Below are positions 16,797-26,292 of a stretch of 64,000 bases of DNA, in pieces. The stretch's first letter is position 1, and every line of letters starts with the position of its first letter. The position numbers were made by a program, and so were the translations under genes. This DNA comes from an uncultured Paraprevotella sp. (lineage in GTDB: Bacteria; Bacteroidota; Bacteroidia; Bacteroidales; Bacteroidaceae), in the NCBI GenBank assembly GCA_910586505.1, contig CAJUGV010000009.1, positions 1 through 64,000 on the forward strand, read 5' to 3'. The notes beneath the pieces were generated by a model. That model saw only the letters and a program-made list of their open reading frames with translations. It ran no database searches and was not told where the DNA came from.

Positions 16797-19700
16797 TCAC
16801 CAGACTGTGATTTTTTGTCCGTGACGCACATATACACCGGGGCGAAGTCCTTCCACCGTATCGGACACTTTGCGTCCCGACAAATCGTAGACCGCTCCGT
16901 CATGTTCCTTTCCATCAGCATTTATACCACGGACGGCGTCCGGATTCCGGGCCGTCACACGAAGCACGCCTCGGAGCAGGTCGGTATCGTCCCAATACAA
17001 TCCTTTCGAGGCATCCACCACATAATTCTCCAGCACAGGCGTTCCTGTACATGCAGCGGCTTTCCACAGTACGATACTGTCGCCCTCATGCCAGTCGATT
17101 CCTTCTTTCAGATTGAGCCGTACGAGTCCGTTCATATTCAATCTTCTGATATTCTGCAAGCTTGTTCCCCCCGTGGTGCTTTCGTCGGCTGCCGAGGCTA
17201 TGCCCAGTACGATTATTCCCGTCTTATATACCGTCACGTTCTTGTCGCCGAAGCCCATCACCCCGGAGGTTGCCGTTTCCGTAGCCCCTACACGGACGGT
17301 ACCTCTGACCGATACCGAAGCGTTGGCAAGATTGCCTACGGCACCTGTCACACCGGCCAGCACACCATTGCTCTGGATGGTGAGCGCCCCCGTTCCCAGT
17401 ACACTTCCGCGACGGATACACAATGTTCCCTCCTGCACGGTTACCTCGCCGGTATTGTCCCATGCTCCGCTGGCAGTCATCTGCCCGCTTCCCACTTTTT
17501 CAAACTTCGTGTCTGCAGCCGTCACTTTACCTCCCCACGTGAAGTCCTCGTCACATCCGACCTGCCACGTATTGATACCCGTCGCCCCATTGTTCGCAAA
17601 AGAGGCGAATCCGCCCAGAGCCCCGCTGCCGGCCAGTTTTCCGATACGGAAAGTCTTACCCGAATTCTGCACGGTGACACCGGCCGTGATATTGAGTGTG
17701 GCTTCGGGCATACCGTTCGACGTATCGAATGTAAAGCGCGGATCGGTGTCGGCCATATCCGCCTCGGCTTTCAGCGTTCCCGTAAAGCGACTCATATTGA
17801 CGGCTATGCGGGTACGGGTGGCAAACCAGCCGTTTCCACGCACCACCGGACAGTACACCGTCAGCATACCACTGCCTGTAATACTATTGGTATATGTACT
17901 GTTATTGGCCAGATTCCACGTTCCCTTTCCACCGTCCTGCACTTTGACGGCATAGGCGGAACCCGTTATTTCGGTAAACGTGCCAGAAACATATTCCACC
18001 GTACGTGCCGGTGTGTTGCCGGTCAGGCACTGCACCGTTCCACCATTGATGACCATGCGTGCCAGCGACGGATTTTGCGTATTGAGTTTCAACCATCCGC
18101 CGCCCTTCTTCGTCAGGCATGTACCCGATACGGGAGCGTTTACAAAATAGTCTTTGTCGTTCTCAATGCAGCCGCCTTCCTCGCTTTCCATCTTCATGGG
18201 CGAACCTTGCGTCACATTTTCGGTGGTCTTCAGGGTCGCTCCGTTCTCGACGACAAATTTATCCGCCGATGTCACCACACCGCCTGTTCCGCCATACGTG
18301 CGTGTATCGTTGCTCAGACTGTTCACCACCAGTTTGCCGCCGCTGATACGTGTGCCGCCCGTATAAGTATTTTCCGTCTCGACGGTGAGCGTACCGTTGC
18401 CACGCTTCACCAATACGGCAGTTCCCGTCAGCGCACCGCTTCCGTTGAACGTATAGGCCGCCGTATTGTCTACAATCACGCTGTCCGCCTCTATATTTCC
18501 GGCCAGGGAGACCACCTTGCGGACGGCTTCATCATTGAACGTAACCTTGTCGCCCGTAACAAAAAAGGCAGGCTTACCGCCGTTCTCCAGCATGAAATTC
18601 TCCGACTTGGCAAAATCCCATGTCGCGTTCTCCGCACCTGTCCACACGATCCCGGCGGCCCCGCGCACATCATCCACAGTCAGATAGACGGCATCGCCCT
18701 CACGCACCAGCACGGCACTCTTCTCACTGCCTATACCCTCTATGATAATAGAAGACAGACTGCCCTTGATCTCCTCCGCCTTACACAGAAGATAGCGCCC
18801 CGCCTGTATATCCTTAACCTTAAATTCGAACACCGGAGCCAGATATTGCGGACCATAGGTCCACGACTTGGTCTCTATGGATACGGATTTCGTATCTATC
18901 CTGTCGGACACCCCGCCCTCAGCCAGGTCGAAAACCACACGCGAGCCGAAACCGAGCCGGAGCGTATCGGTCGTAAGCACCCCTACCGTACCGTCGCCCG
19001 CCGGCCATACCGTAGCATTATAGTCGGCCCTGATACTCCGGAATGTTCCGGCGGAAACGAGTTTCGTATGCCGGTTGAGCCAAAGCGGCGAGTTTTTCAT
19101 CGTTCCGTTGAAGACCAGCGTTCCGTTCCATACATCGGTATGCCCGCTGTGCTTCATTTCCACATCGGGCAGCACCAGCGTGCCCTCACCCTGTTTCACC
19201 AGGCGGGTGGCACCTCCGAATCCGCCTCCTTTCACCGTACATGTATAATAGGTATAGTTGATGGGAGTCTCCATCGTCGTACATTCGCTTCTGGCGGTTC
19301 CCTGCACCCAGGACGGCGTATTGAACACAGCCACCCACGGTTCCGCACCGGCTTCTACCGTAACCTCCGTATCTGCATTGTCGAACACCAGCATCTGACT
19401 GCCGTTGTGTGCGGACGTAATGCTACCTCCGTTGCCTATCAAAGTGCGCTCCTCGACCGTAAGCGGCGGCGGAGCGATAGTGATTCCTTCCAGCTCGCCC
19501 AGAAAATAGCTGGGATGAGGCGGCTGGTTGTAGCCTATGGTTTCCCAGACCATTCCCTGACGGTACTGATGATCGTGCCAAAGTGTGGGAATGCGATATT
19601 CCGTAGGGATATTGGATGTATAAATAAGCAAGTCTTTTCCGTCGCGCACAAGAAGTTCCTCGCGCCAGTCTCCGAAGAGATCGCCTGTGGCGCAGGCATT

Positions 19701-21368
19701 GTTCTTACTGGAATTGTTCATCGCTCCGTTGCCGAGAAAGATGCGCCCTACGCCGGGTTTGTCTATCTTGGGCTGACGCGCGGTACCGGGACTGTCGAGC
19801 ACCTCACTGCACAAATCGCCGTCCCAATAGATACGGAAGTTCAAGGGCCACCCGGCCACACCCGGCAATTCTTTGTCGGCCGTCAGGCTCACCACGCCCG
19901 TCTGCGAGGTCTGCCCCTGACTTCCGGGATAGGTATTATAGAAATTGGCAGCCAGCGCACGCCCGTCGTCCGAAGTGCTCTTCACCCGATAATAGAACTG
20001 CGAGGTCGTGGCATTGCGATAGTTCATGGCAGGCGAAGTCTCGTTGCAGGTGAACTGTTCCTGTCCGAAACGGTAGGGGTCCAGGTCGCCGCAATGCTGC
20101 GCGTCGCCATGCCCCAGTCCGGTAGTGCTCAGTCCATAACCGTTGTCGTCGATGGTCATGGAGCCGAACATGATCTCATCACGCCCGTCCATATCCACAT
20201 CGGCCACGGCAAAGTTATGGTATCCCTGTCCGAACCACGGTCCTCCGGTATTGCACATCCAATGCCAGCGCTCCGTCAGTCGGTGTGTGGCCGGATCCAC
20301 ATCGAAAGCATAGAACTTATGACGTGTGTAGCATCCGCGCCCGATGAAAACCGAAGGATGACGCCCATCCAGATAAGGCGCACCGAAGTAGTGTTTCGTG
20401 GCGCGATGCCCTGTGCCGTCGCCCCATGCGGCCACCCAGTCGGTCTCGCCGCTTTCCAGCCGCTTGCAGGGATAATCCATCCATTTTTCACCGTTCTCTC
20501 CTATCGTATAAGGTTTGCCCGTGGCACCGTCCATATAAAGAAGATACTCATGTGCGGGCATGGAGTACTCGCTGTTGTACGTCTTGCGGATATCATGCTT
20601 CATATCGCCCACCTCCGTTACGGTACCGTCCGGATGATGGATCATCATATTGTCGGCACCCCGCATCAGCACTTCGGCCTTTCCGTCGCCGTCCCAGTCG
20701 AAAGCCACCGCATCAAACTGTTCGTCCGGCCCCGACTGCATGTTCGGCCCGATGTCGATGCTCCACAACCGGTCGCCCCCGATGGTGTACACTTCGATCC
20801 GGTTATAAGCCGTGGTATTGGACACGTCGTTCACTCCGGGTGTTCCCGAATAAAGACGTTTGGCTATGATTTCCGGCATGCCGTCGCCGTCCACATCGGC
20901 CAGCACGGCGTCATTAAACTCATAATTCATCGTGAGGTCGGCCCCGTCACGCCCGGTCATCACTGCCCCGGGCACTTTCAGAAAGCCCGTGCGCGGTCTC
21001 GTTCCGTCGGGAAGCAGGTTGTTGGTATAGGTCTCCCACCGTGTGACGGAGCCACACTTCTCCCCTTCCTTGCCCCTCACCACGGGAGCCACCGTATATT
21101 GCGTGGAAGACGTCCCCGCCTCGTGCACATAATTGCTCTTACCCAGTTCCCGGGCCACCAGCACGCCGTCGGCATAAAGATTGTAAGTCACATCATAATA
21201 CTCCTCACCCAACACACGCCAGCCCACAAAGTTTCCGTTTCCGCTTTGCGACACAGTGGCAATAAGGCCACGCCCCAGTTTATCCATGGAACGCTGGGCA
21301 CAGACTTTTCCGACGCCTCCGCCCAACATAATGCAAAAAGCCCACAGTAAAGAACGATTCAGTTTCAT
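16797..21368 (-). CDS. PL11 rhamnogalacturonan lyase with long repeat stalk and C-terminal tail
   Basis: This 1,523-residue protein has a signal peptide (cleavage near CAQ, residue 25). Residues 27-632 form a PL11 lyase: a beta-sandwich entry (TYNLYADGVLVARELG) and a propeller with calcium-type DxDxDG loops at 158, 224 and 390, ending in LFGDWREE and WHDHQYRQGMVWETIGYNQP. PL11 enzymes cleave rhamnogalacturonan I by beta-elimination. The remaining 890 residues are unusual: glycine-rich beta repeats like the autotransporter passenger repeat (GNGTLTVETENTYTGGT, ISGGKLVV), then a short tail (YDLSGRKV... GLRPGVYV) like T9SS sorting tails. The ATG at 21368 is chosen over upstream codons because a -7 box lies at 21439-21446 and the signal peptide then fits. 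Confidence 0.88.
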   Translation of the reverse strand: MKLNRSLLWAFCIMLGGGVGKVCAQRSMDKLGRGLIATVSQSGNGNFVGWRVLGEEYYDVTYNLYADGVLVARELGKSNYVHEAGTSSTQYTVAPVVRGKEGEKCGSVTRWETYTNNLLPDGTRPRTGFLKVPGAVMTGRDGADLTMNYEFNDAVLADVDGDGMPEIIAKRLYSGTPGVNDVSNTTAYNRIEVYTIGGDRLWSIDIGPNMQSGPDEQFDAVAFDWDGDGKAEVLMRGADNMMIHHPDGTVTEVGDMKHDIRKTYNSEYSMPAHEYLLYMDGATGKPYTIGENGEKWMDYPCKRLESGETDWVAAWGDGTGHRATKHYFGAPYLDGRHPSVFIGRGCYTRHKFYAFDVDPATHRLTERWHWMCNTGGPWFGQGYHNFAVADVDMDGRDEIMFGSMTIDDNGYGLSTTGLGHGDAQHCGDLDPYRFGQEQFTCNETSPAMNYRNATTSQFYYRVKSTSDDGRALAANFYNTYPGSQGQTSQTGVVSLTADKELPGVAGWPLNFRIYWDGDLCSEVLDSPGTARQPKIDKPGVGRIFLGNGAMNNSSKNNACATGDLFGDWREELLVRDGKDLLIYTSNIPTEYRIPTLWHDHQYRQGMVWETIGYNQPPHPSYFLGELEGITIAPPPLTVEERTLIGNGGSITSAHNGSQMLVFDNADTEVTVEAGAEPWVAVFNTPSWVQGTARSECTTMETPINYTYYTCTVKGGGFGGATRLVKQGEGTLVLPDVEMKHSGHTDVWNGTLVFNGTMKNSPLWLNRHTKLVSAGTFRSIRADYNATVWPAGDGTVGVLTTDTLRLGFGSRVVFDLAEGGVSDRIDTKSVSIETKSWTYGPQYLAPVFEFKVKDIQAGRYLLCKAEEIKGSLSSIIIEGIGSEKSAVLVREGDAVYLTVDDVRGAAGIVWTGAENATWDFAKSENFMLENGGKPAFFVTGDKVTFNDEAVRKVVSLAGNIEADSVIVDNTAAYTFNGSGALTGTAVLVKRGNGTLTVETENTYTGGTRISGGKLVVNSLSNDTRTYGGTGGVVTSADKFVVENGATLKTTENVTQGSPMKMESEEGGCIENDKDYFVNAPVSGTCLTKKGGGWLKLNTQNPSLARMVINGGTVQCLTGNTPARTVEYVSGTFTEITGSAYAVKVQDGGKGTWNLANNSTYTNSITGSGMLTVYCPVVRGNGWFATRTRIAVNMSRFTGTLKAEADMADTDPRFTFDTSNGMPEATLNITAGVTVQNSGKTFRIGKLAGSGALGGFASFANNGATGINTWQVGCDEDFTWGGKVTAADTKFEKVGSGQMTASGAWDNTGEVTVQEGTLCIRRGSVLGTGALTIQSNGVLAGVTGAVGNLANASVSVRGTVRVGATETATSGVMGFGDKNVTVYKTGIIVLGIASAADESTTGGTSLQNIRRLNMNGLVRLNLKEGIDWHEGDSIVLWKAAACTGTPVLENYVVDASKGLYWDDTDLLRGVLRVTARNPDAVRGINADGKEHDGAVYDLSGRKVSDTVEGLRPGVYVRHGQKITVW

Positions 21369-21438
21369 TGATAATATTGTTTTTTCATTTATTAATTCAC
21401 CGGCAGCCATGCCGGCAAGGTTAATGTTTATATCGGAG

Positions 21439-21446
21439 CAAATATA
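21439..21446 (-). promoter_or_regulatory. -7 box of the PL11 lyase gene
   Basis: TATATTTG on the minus strand, 70 bp upstream of ATG 21368. It supports the shorter start of the lyase. Confidence 0.6.
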
Positions 21447-21469
21447 GGCATATTCAAGAGGTGCGCCCT

Positions 21470-21496
21470 TATGTTTTCTGGTATTTTTTCTATGTT
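21470..21496. promoter_or_regulatory. TATGTT direct repeat upstream of the PL11 promoter
   Basis: TATGTT occurs at 21470-21475 and again at 21491-21496, 21 bp apart (two helical turns) on the same face. The pair lies 23-50 bp upstream of the -7 box, a typical activator position. The lyase locus at 57-61 kb uses a similar hexamer in its shared upstream element. Confidence 0.35.
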
Positions 21497-21619
21497 TTTT
21501 GACACAACCTGCGGTTTTCATCCCACGGCCTTGTAAAAAGTTGCTCATCAATCCCGAAAAAACGGCCTTGCGTATTCTCGTCCTTGCAACAAACTATATT
21601 CCAGCCATTTGAGAAGCAA

Positions 21620-21685
21620 TAAAAATGATGCGGAGGAAAATAAATTTCTCTCCTCATGAAAATTTATTTTCCTCCGCATCAAAAT
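21620..21685 (-). terminator. Long intrinsic terminator after hisB
   Basis: A perfect 21-bp stem (21627-21647 with 21660-21680) is followed on the minus strand by ATTTTTATT. It would end the his operon transcript, about 80-130 bp after the hisB stop. The stem is unusually long for an intrinsic terminator. Confidence 0.8.
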
Positions 21686-21758
21686 CCGCCGTATTCCGCA
21701 AGAAAAACCGAGACACTCCGCAAGGCTTCACTTTTGTAAAGAATCCGGTTCGTCCGGC

Positions 21759-22871
21759 TCAGAGCACTCCCTTGCTCGACGGCAGTTCATAATGATAAAT
21801 GTCACGGCGCACGGCCATTTTCAGACTGCGTGCAAAGGCTTTGAAGATTCCTTCTATCTTATGGTGCTCGTTCTCGCCCCCGGCCTTTACATTCAGGTTC
21901 ATCCGCGCTGCATCGCTCAGACTCTTGAAGAAATGGAGAAACATTTCAGTAGGCATCTCGCCGATCCTTTCACGGCGGAACGCAGCCTCCCACACCAGCC
22001 AGGGACGTCCGCCGAAATCAAGAGCCACACTGCACAGGCAATCGTCCATAGGCAGACAATAGCCGTAACGCTCTATGCCGCGCTTGTCGCCCAGTGCACG
22101 GAGCAGGCACTCACCCAACGCCAGCGCCGTATCCTCGATCGTGTGATGCTCGTCCACATGCAGGTCGCCTTGCGTCCTGATATATAAATCCATGCCGCCA
22201 TGCTTGCCGATCTGTTCCAGCATGTGGTCGAAGAACCCAAGTCCCGTACTGATATCGCAACGGCCGTTACCATCCAGATCCAGACGAACCTCAATATCGG
22301 TTTCTTTCGTCGTGCGGCGCACGGAAGCCTTCCGCTCACCCGCAAAAAGGATATCGGCCACGGCATCCCAACCTCCTACGTAACGGATGCGCTCGTCATC
22401 AAAGGACTCCTCGTCTTTCGTCTTCAAGATGAGCGCACGGCAACCCAGATTCAGCGCCAGCTGCGCATCCGTCTCACGGTCGCCGATAACCCAGCAGGAA
22501 CCAAGGTCATAGTCGCCCGACATGTAACGGCCCAGCATAGCCGTTCCGGGTTTGCGCGTAGGCAGGTTGTCGGCAGGAAAACTGCGGTCGATCAGCACGT
22601 CGTCGAACGTCACACCTTCGCCCTCCAGCGTGCGCATCATCAGGTTGTGTGCAGGCCAGAACGTATCCTCGGGAAAAGACGGAGTGCCCAATCCGTCCTG
22701 ATTGGACACCATGACAAATTCATAATCAAGCTTCTGACGGATAAAGGCAAGATGACGCATCACCCCGGGCACAAACTCCAACTTTTCAAAAGCATCTATC
22801 TGCTCATCGGCAGGCTCGCGTATCAACGTACCGTCGCGATCGATGAACAATGCGCGTTTCAAAGCTTTCAT
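21759..22871 (-). CDS. hisB: Bifunctional histidinol-phosphatase / imidazoleglycerol-phosphate dehydratase
   Basis: This 370-residue enzyme performs two steps of histidine synthesis. The N-terminal HAD phosphatase has the nucleophile motif DRDGT at residues 11-15. The C-terminal dehydratase domain has the metal-binding EHHTIED and ENEHHKIEG motifs plus GLGFFDHML. This fused form is found in enterics and Bacteroidota. ATG 22871 overlaps the hisC stop codon by 4 bases (ATGA), which implies coupled translation. The in-frame codons upstream of 22871 lie inside hisC and are not used. Confidence 0.96.
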   Translation of the reverse strand: MKALKRALFIDRDGTLIREPADEQIDAFEKLEFVPGVMRHLAFIRQKLDYEFVMVSNQDGLGTPSFPEDTFWPAHNLMMRTLEGEGVTFDDVLIDRSFPADNLPTRKPGTAMLGRYMSGDYDLGSCWVIGDRETDAQLALNLGCRALILKTKDEESFDDERIRYVGGWDAVADILFAGERKASVRRTTKETDIEVRLDLDGNGRCDISTGLGFFDHMLEQIGKHGGMDLYIRTQGDLHVDEHHTIEDTALALGECLLRALGDKRGIERYGYCLPMDDCLCSVALDFGGRPWLVWEAAFRRERIGEMPTEMFLHFFKSLSDAARMNLNVKAGGENEHHKIEGIFKAFARSLKMAVRRDIYHYELPSSKGVL

Positions 22872-23920
22872 TTTTGCACCTCCCCTCTGTAAGAACGTAA
22901 GGCCGCCAGCAGACTGTTGTCTTCCTGCGCCGTACCGATAGTCACCCGCAGGCAATCGCCGCAAAGCTCCACTTTGGAACGGTTGCGGACAATGATACCG
23001 TTTTTCACCAGATAGTCGTATATCGCATCGGCTCCTCTGACCCGCGCCAGAAAGAAATTCGCATCCGTGGGATATACCCTCTCGCAAATCTCCAGTTCGG
23101 CAAAGGCCGACATGACCTGCTCCCGCTCACGCAGGAGCGTTCTCACCCACTTGTCCACATCGAAGCGCTTCTTCAACATATCCACGGCCTGCTGCTGCGT
23201 CAGCCTGTTGATGTTATAGGGATATTTCACCTTGTTGAACAAGGCGATGATTTCCTCCGACGCAAACGCCATTCCCAGACGGATGGCAGCGCAGCCCCAC
23301 GCCTTGGAAAAGGTATTGAGCACAATGATGTTAGGATAAGCCGCCAGTTCCTTCCGGAAAGGTTTCCGGGCCGAAAAGTCGGAGTATGCTTCGTCTATGA
23401 CCACGATTCCCTGAAAACGTTCTATCACTTTGATGATCTCGTCACGCTCCAGATCGTTGCCCGTAGGGTTGTTGGGCGTGCAAAGGAATATCACTTTCGT
23501 ATGCGCGTCGGCAGCAGCAAGGAGTTTTTCGGCATCCAGCCGGAAATCCTCATCAAGCAATACAGAACGGTAGTCCACGTGATTGATGTCGGCACACACC
23601 TTGTACATGCCGTAAGTGGGTGCTATGGCCACCACATTGTCCGTTCCCGGCTCACAAAAGATACGGAACACGAGGTCGATGGCCTCATCGCTTCCGTTGC
23701 CGAGGAAAATCTGCTCCGGCCTCACGTCCTTGATAGGTGCCAGCATTTCCTTCACATCCGCCTGCAAAGGATCGGGATAACGGTTGAACGGGGCATTATA
23801 GGGATTCTCGTTGGCATCGAGGAACACGGAAGCCGCCGCGCCTCGGTATTCGTCCCGTGCGGAACTGTAAGGCTTCAGCGCCCATATGTTCGGGCGCACC
23901 AGTTGTTGCAATGGTTTCAT
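22868..23920 (-). CDS. hisC: Histidinol-phosphate aminotransferase
   Basis: This 350-residue PLP-dependent fold-type I aminotransferase has the PLP lysine in LNTFSKAWGCAAIRLG. CTPNNPTGN and VVIDEAYSDFSA are cofactor-binding signatures, and FFLARV and LRVTIGT lie near the C-terminus. It transfers an amino group from glutamate to imidazole-acetol phosphate. It follows hisD by 2 bp and overlaps hisB by 4 bp. Confidence 0.96.
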   Translation of the reverse strand: MKPLQQLVRPNIWALKPYSSARDEYRGAAASVFLDANENPYNAPFNRYPDPLQADVKEMLAPIKDVRPEQIFLGNGSDEAIDLVFRIFCEPGTDNVVAIAPTYGMYKVCADINHVDYRSVLLDEDFRLDAEKLLAAADAHTKVIFLCTPNNPTGNDLERDEIIKVIERFQGIVVIDEAYSDFSARKPFRKELAAYPNIIVLNTFSKAWGCAAIRLGMAFASEEIIALFNKVKYPYNINRLTQQQAVDMLKKRFDVDKWVRTLLREREQVMSAFAELEICERVYPTDANFFLARVRGADAIYDYLVKNGIIVRNRSKVELCGDCLRVTIGTAQEDNSLLAALRSYRGEVQK

Positions 23921-23922
23921 AC

Positions 23923-25218
23923 TTATTTCGTTTCAGTGTTAAGGGATTCCAGTCTTACGGTCATGGCATTGCGATGGGCGTCCAGCTGCTCGCCGGCCGC
24001 CATCAATTCCACTGCCGGCCCGATGGCCCGCACGCCCTGCGGAGTGAGTTCCTGAAAAGTGACCTTGCGGTGATAGCTGTCCAGATTGACGCCGCTGTAT
24101 GCCGTGGCATATCCGTTGGTAGGCAAGGTATGGTTCGTGCCCGAGGCATAGTCTCCCGCGCTCTCCGGCGTATAAGCGCCCAGAAAGACACTGCCTGCAT
24201 TGACCACACGTCCGGCCGCCTGCATGTAATCCGCCGTTTCGATAATCAGATGTTCGGGGGCATAACGGTTGGTCAGTTCCATGGCCTCGTCCATGTCGCG
24301 CACCACAACCAGTTTGCTGTGGGCCAGCGCCTGTGCGGCAATCTCCTTACGGGGCAATGCCTCCAACTGGCGTGCCACCTCGGCCTGCACCTTTTCGACA
24401 AGGGCGGCGTCGGTGGAGACCAACAGAACCTGGCTGTCGGCACCGTGTTCGGCCTGCGACAACAGATCGGCAGCCACAAACACCGGGTTGGAAGAGGCAT
24501 CGGCCAGCACTTCCACTTCCGACGGACCGGCCGGCATATCAATGGCGACTTCATGGAGCGAAACCTGCTGCTTGGCAGCCATGACATACTGGTTGCCCGG
24601 ACCGAATATCTTATAGACCTTGGGAATACTTTCCGTACCGTAGGCCATAGCCCCGATAGCCTGCACGCCTCCGGCCTTGAAGATGCGGTCCACTCCCGCT
24701 ATACGGGCAGCACAGAGAATGGCAGGATGCACCTTTCCATCTCGTCCGGGCGGGGTACAGAGCACGATTTCACGGCAACCGGCAATGCGGGCCGGAGTGG
24801 CCAGCATCAGCACGGTGGAGAAAAGCGGCGCCGTTCCGCCGGGGATATAAAGCCCGACCTTCTCTATAGGTATGGATTTCTGCCAGCAGGTCACACCGGG
24901 GCGTACTTCCACCTTCTTCGACTCGAAACGCTGTGAGGCATGGAACTTCTCTATATTGTCGTGTGCCAACCGCAACGCCTCTTTCAATTCGGGCGCCACC
25001 AGAAGTTCGGCTTCGTCCATCTCCTCTTGCGTCACAGACAGAGTGTCCAGTTCCACTTTATCAAACTGCTTCTCATAAGCCATTACAGCACGGTCGCCGC
25101 CTGCTTTCACCTCGTGCAGCACCTTACACACCGTCTCGCGCAACGTGTCTACATTCATCACTGGGCGCTTCAAAAGAGCATCCCATTCTTCCTTTCGCGG
25201 GTATTTGATCACATTCAT
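23923..25218 (-). CDS. hisD: Histidinol dehydrogenase
   Basis: This 431-residue zinc enzyme makes histidine from histidinol in two NAD-dependent oxidations. Signatures include YIPGGTAPLFSTVLMLATPA, IFGPGNQYV, DMPAGPSEVEVLAD and the catalytic APEHL region. Length is standard. It lies 45 bp after hisG and 2 bp before hisC. Confidence 0.97.
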   Translation of the reverse strand: MNVIKYPRKEEWDALLKRPVMNVDTLRETVCKVLHEVKAGGDRAVMAYEKQFDKVELDTLSVTQEEMDEAELLVAPELKEALRLAHDNIEKFHASQRFESKKVEVRPGVTCWQKSIPIEKVGLYIPGGTAPLFSTVLMLATPARIAGCREIVLCTPPGRDGKVHPAILCAARIAGVDRIFKAGGVQAIGAMAYGTESIPKVYKIFGPGNQYVMAAKQQVSLHEVAIDMPAGPSEVEVLADASSNPVFVAADLLSQAEHGADSQVLLVSTDAALVEKVQAEVARQLEALPRKEIAAQALAHSKLVVVRDMDEAMELTNRYAPEHLIIETADYMQAAGRVVNAGSVFLGAYTPESAGDYASGTNHTLPTNGYATAYSGVNLDSYHRKVTFQELTPQGVRAIGPAVELMAAGEQLDAHRNAMTVRLESLNTETK

Positions 25219-25263
25219 CTTTCAGTCTCCTTTTAAACCTGTCTCACCATCAGCCTGCCCGGT

Positions 25264-26115
25264 TCAGAGAATCATCTTCTCCACCGGAACCACCAGAATG
25301 CCTTGCGCACCCAGCTCTTTCAGCTTGGAAATGATTTCCCAAAAACGAGCCTCGTCAATCACGGTATGCACACTGCTCCATCCTTCCTGCGCCAACGGCA
25401 TCACCGTAGGGCTCTTCGCTCCCGGAAGCACAGCTACCACGTCGTTCACCTTTTCCGTGGGCACGTTCATCAGCACGTACTTCTTGTCTTCCGCATTCTT
25501 CACGGCTTCGATCCGGAACAGCAACTCGTCCAAAATGGCTTTCTTGGCCGCATCCATATTGGGATTACCGATAAGCAGCGCCTCGCTCTTCATCACCACG
25601 GCCACTTCCTGCAAATTGTTGCTCACCAAAGTAGAACCGGAACTCACAATATCGAAGATTCCATCCGCCAGACCTATTCCGGGAGCGATTTCCACCGAAC
25701 CGGTAATCACGTGAATGTCGGCTTCCACTCCGTTTTCTTTCATAAACTTCTTCAGGATATTGGGATAGGAAGTGGCTATCTTCTTGCCTTCAAACCATGA
25801 AAGACCGGAATAGTCCACCGCCTTGGGGATTGCCAATGACAAACGACACTTGCTGAAACCCAAACGACGCACTACGACGGCGTCTTCCTCGCGCTCCACA
25901 AACTCGTTTTCACCCACCACTCCAAGATCGGCCACCCCTCCTGCCACAGACTGCGGTATATCGTCATCACGCAAGTAAAGCACCTCTATAGGAAAGTTGG
26001 AAGACTGCACCAGCAGGGTGCGTTTGGATGAACTTACTTTGATATCGGCCTCTGACAAAAGGGCCATCGTGTCTTCATAAAGACGTCCTTTGGACTGTAC
26101 TGCAATTCTTAACAT
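25264..26115 (-). CDS. hisG: ATP phosphoribosyltransferase, long form
   Basis: This 283-residue enzyme catalyses the first, committed step of histidine synthesis from ATP and PRPP. It is the long form: the catalytic domain contains GVVGENEF and the PRPP loop region SGSTLVSNNL. A C-terminal ACT-like regulatory domain (about 205-283) should bind histidine for feedback inhibition, so HisZ is not needed. It is the first gene of the operon and lies directly after the attenuator. Confidence 0.97.
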   Translation of the reverse strand: MLRIAVQSKGRLYEDTMALLSEADIKVSSSKRTLLVQSSNFPIEVLYLRDDDIPQSVAGGVADLGVVGENEFVEREEDAVVVRRLGFSKCRLSLAIPKAVDYSGLSWFEGKKIATSYPNILKKFMKENGVEADIHVITGSVEIAPGIGLADGIFDIVSSGSTLVSNNLQEVAVVMKSEALLIGNPNMDAAKKAILDELLFRIEAVKNAEDKKYVLMNVPTEKVNDVVAVLPGAKSPTVMPLAQEGWSSVHTVIDEARFWEIISKLKELGAQGILVVPVEKMIL

Positions 26116-26153
26116 ATCTGTTCTTTATTTTCTTATATAAATTCATAATTATC

Positions 26154-26186
26154 AAAAAAGGCTTACCGTCATATCGGCAAGCCTTT
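26154..26186 (-). terminator. his attenuator terminator
   Basis: On the minus strand, AAAGGCTTGCCG pairs with CGGTAAGCCTTT (12 pairs including one G-U) around a 6-base loop and runs into six U. It lies 39 bp upstream of hisG, between the leader peptide and the operon. Its left arm overlaps the antiterminator partner. Confidence 0.88.
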
Positions 26187-26224
26187 ATCCTATCTCTCTG
26201 TTGTCACACGCGAAACAGCCTACC
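26176..26224 (-). promoter_or_regulatory. his antiterminator pairing
   Basis: GGTAGGC (minus strand, plus coordinates 26218-26224) can pair with GCTTGCC (26176-26182), which is part of the terminator's left arm, so the two structures exclude each other. GGTAGGC starts 3 bases after the leader stop codon. A ribosome finishing the peptide would cover it and allow termination. One stalled at the His codons (26242-26253) would leave it free. Two G-U pairs make it moderate in strength. Confidence 0.6.
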
Positions 26225-26226
26225 GA

Positions 26227-26274
26227 TTACAAACCGTTAGGATGATGATGATGGCGTGTTGCAATATTCTTCAT
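26227..26274 (-). CDS. hisL: Histidine operon leader peptide (MKNIATRHHHHPNGL)
   Basis: A 15-codon ORF from ATG 26274 to TAA 26227-26229 contains four consecutive CAT histidine codons (26242-26253). It begins 18 bp after a perfect -7 box and is followed by mutually exclusive antiterminator and terminator structures, then by hisG. This is the textbook arrangement for transcription attenuation sensed by charged tRNA-His. The symbol hisL is used by analogy with enteric bacteria; the peptide itself is not homologous in any detectable way. Confidence 0.85.
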   Translation of the reverse strand: MKNIATRHHHHPNGL

Positions 26275-26292
26275 TTTACTTCGTTTTGCTTG

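Noticed and set aside
16815..21350. A 1,511-codon open frame on the plus strand, antisense to the PL11 lyase
   Set aside because: It mirrors the lyase gene, has no recognizable domain, an odd His/Arg/Ser-rich composition and no promoter. It is a by-product of the codon usage of the real gene.
22872..23087. 72 extra N-terminal codons for HisB
   Set aside because: They lie inside hisC in another frame; the 4-base ATGA overlap start is standard.
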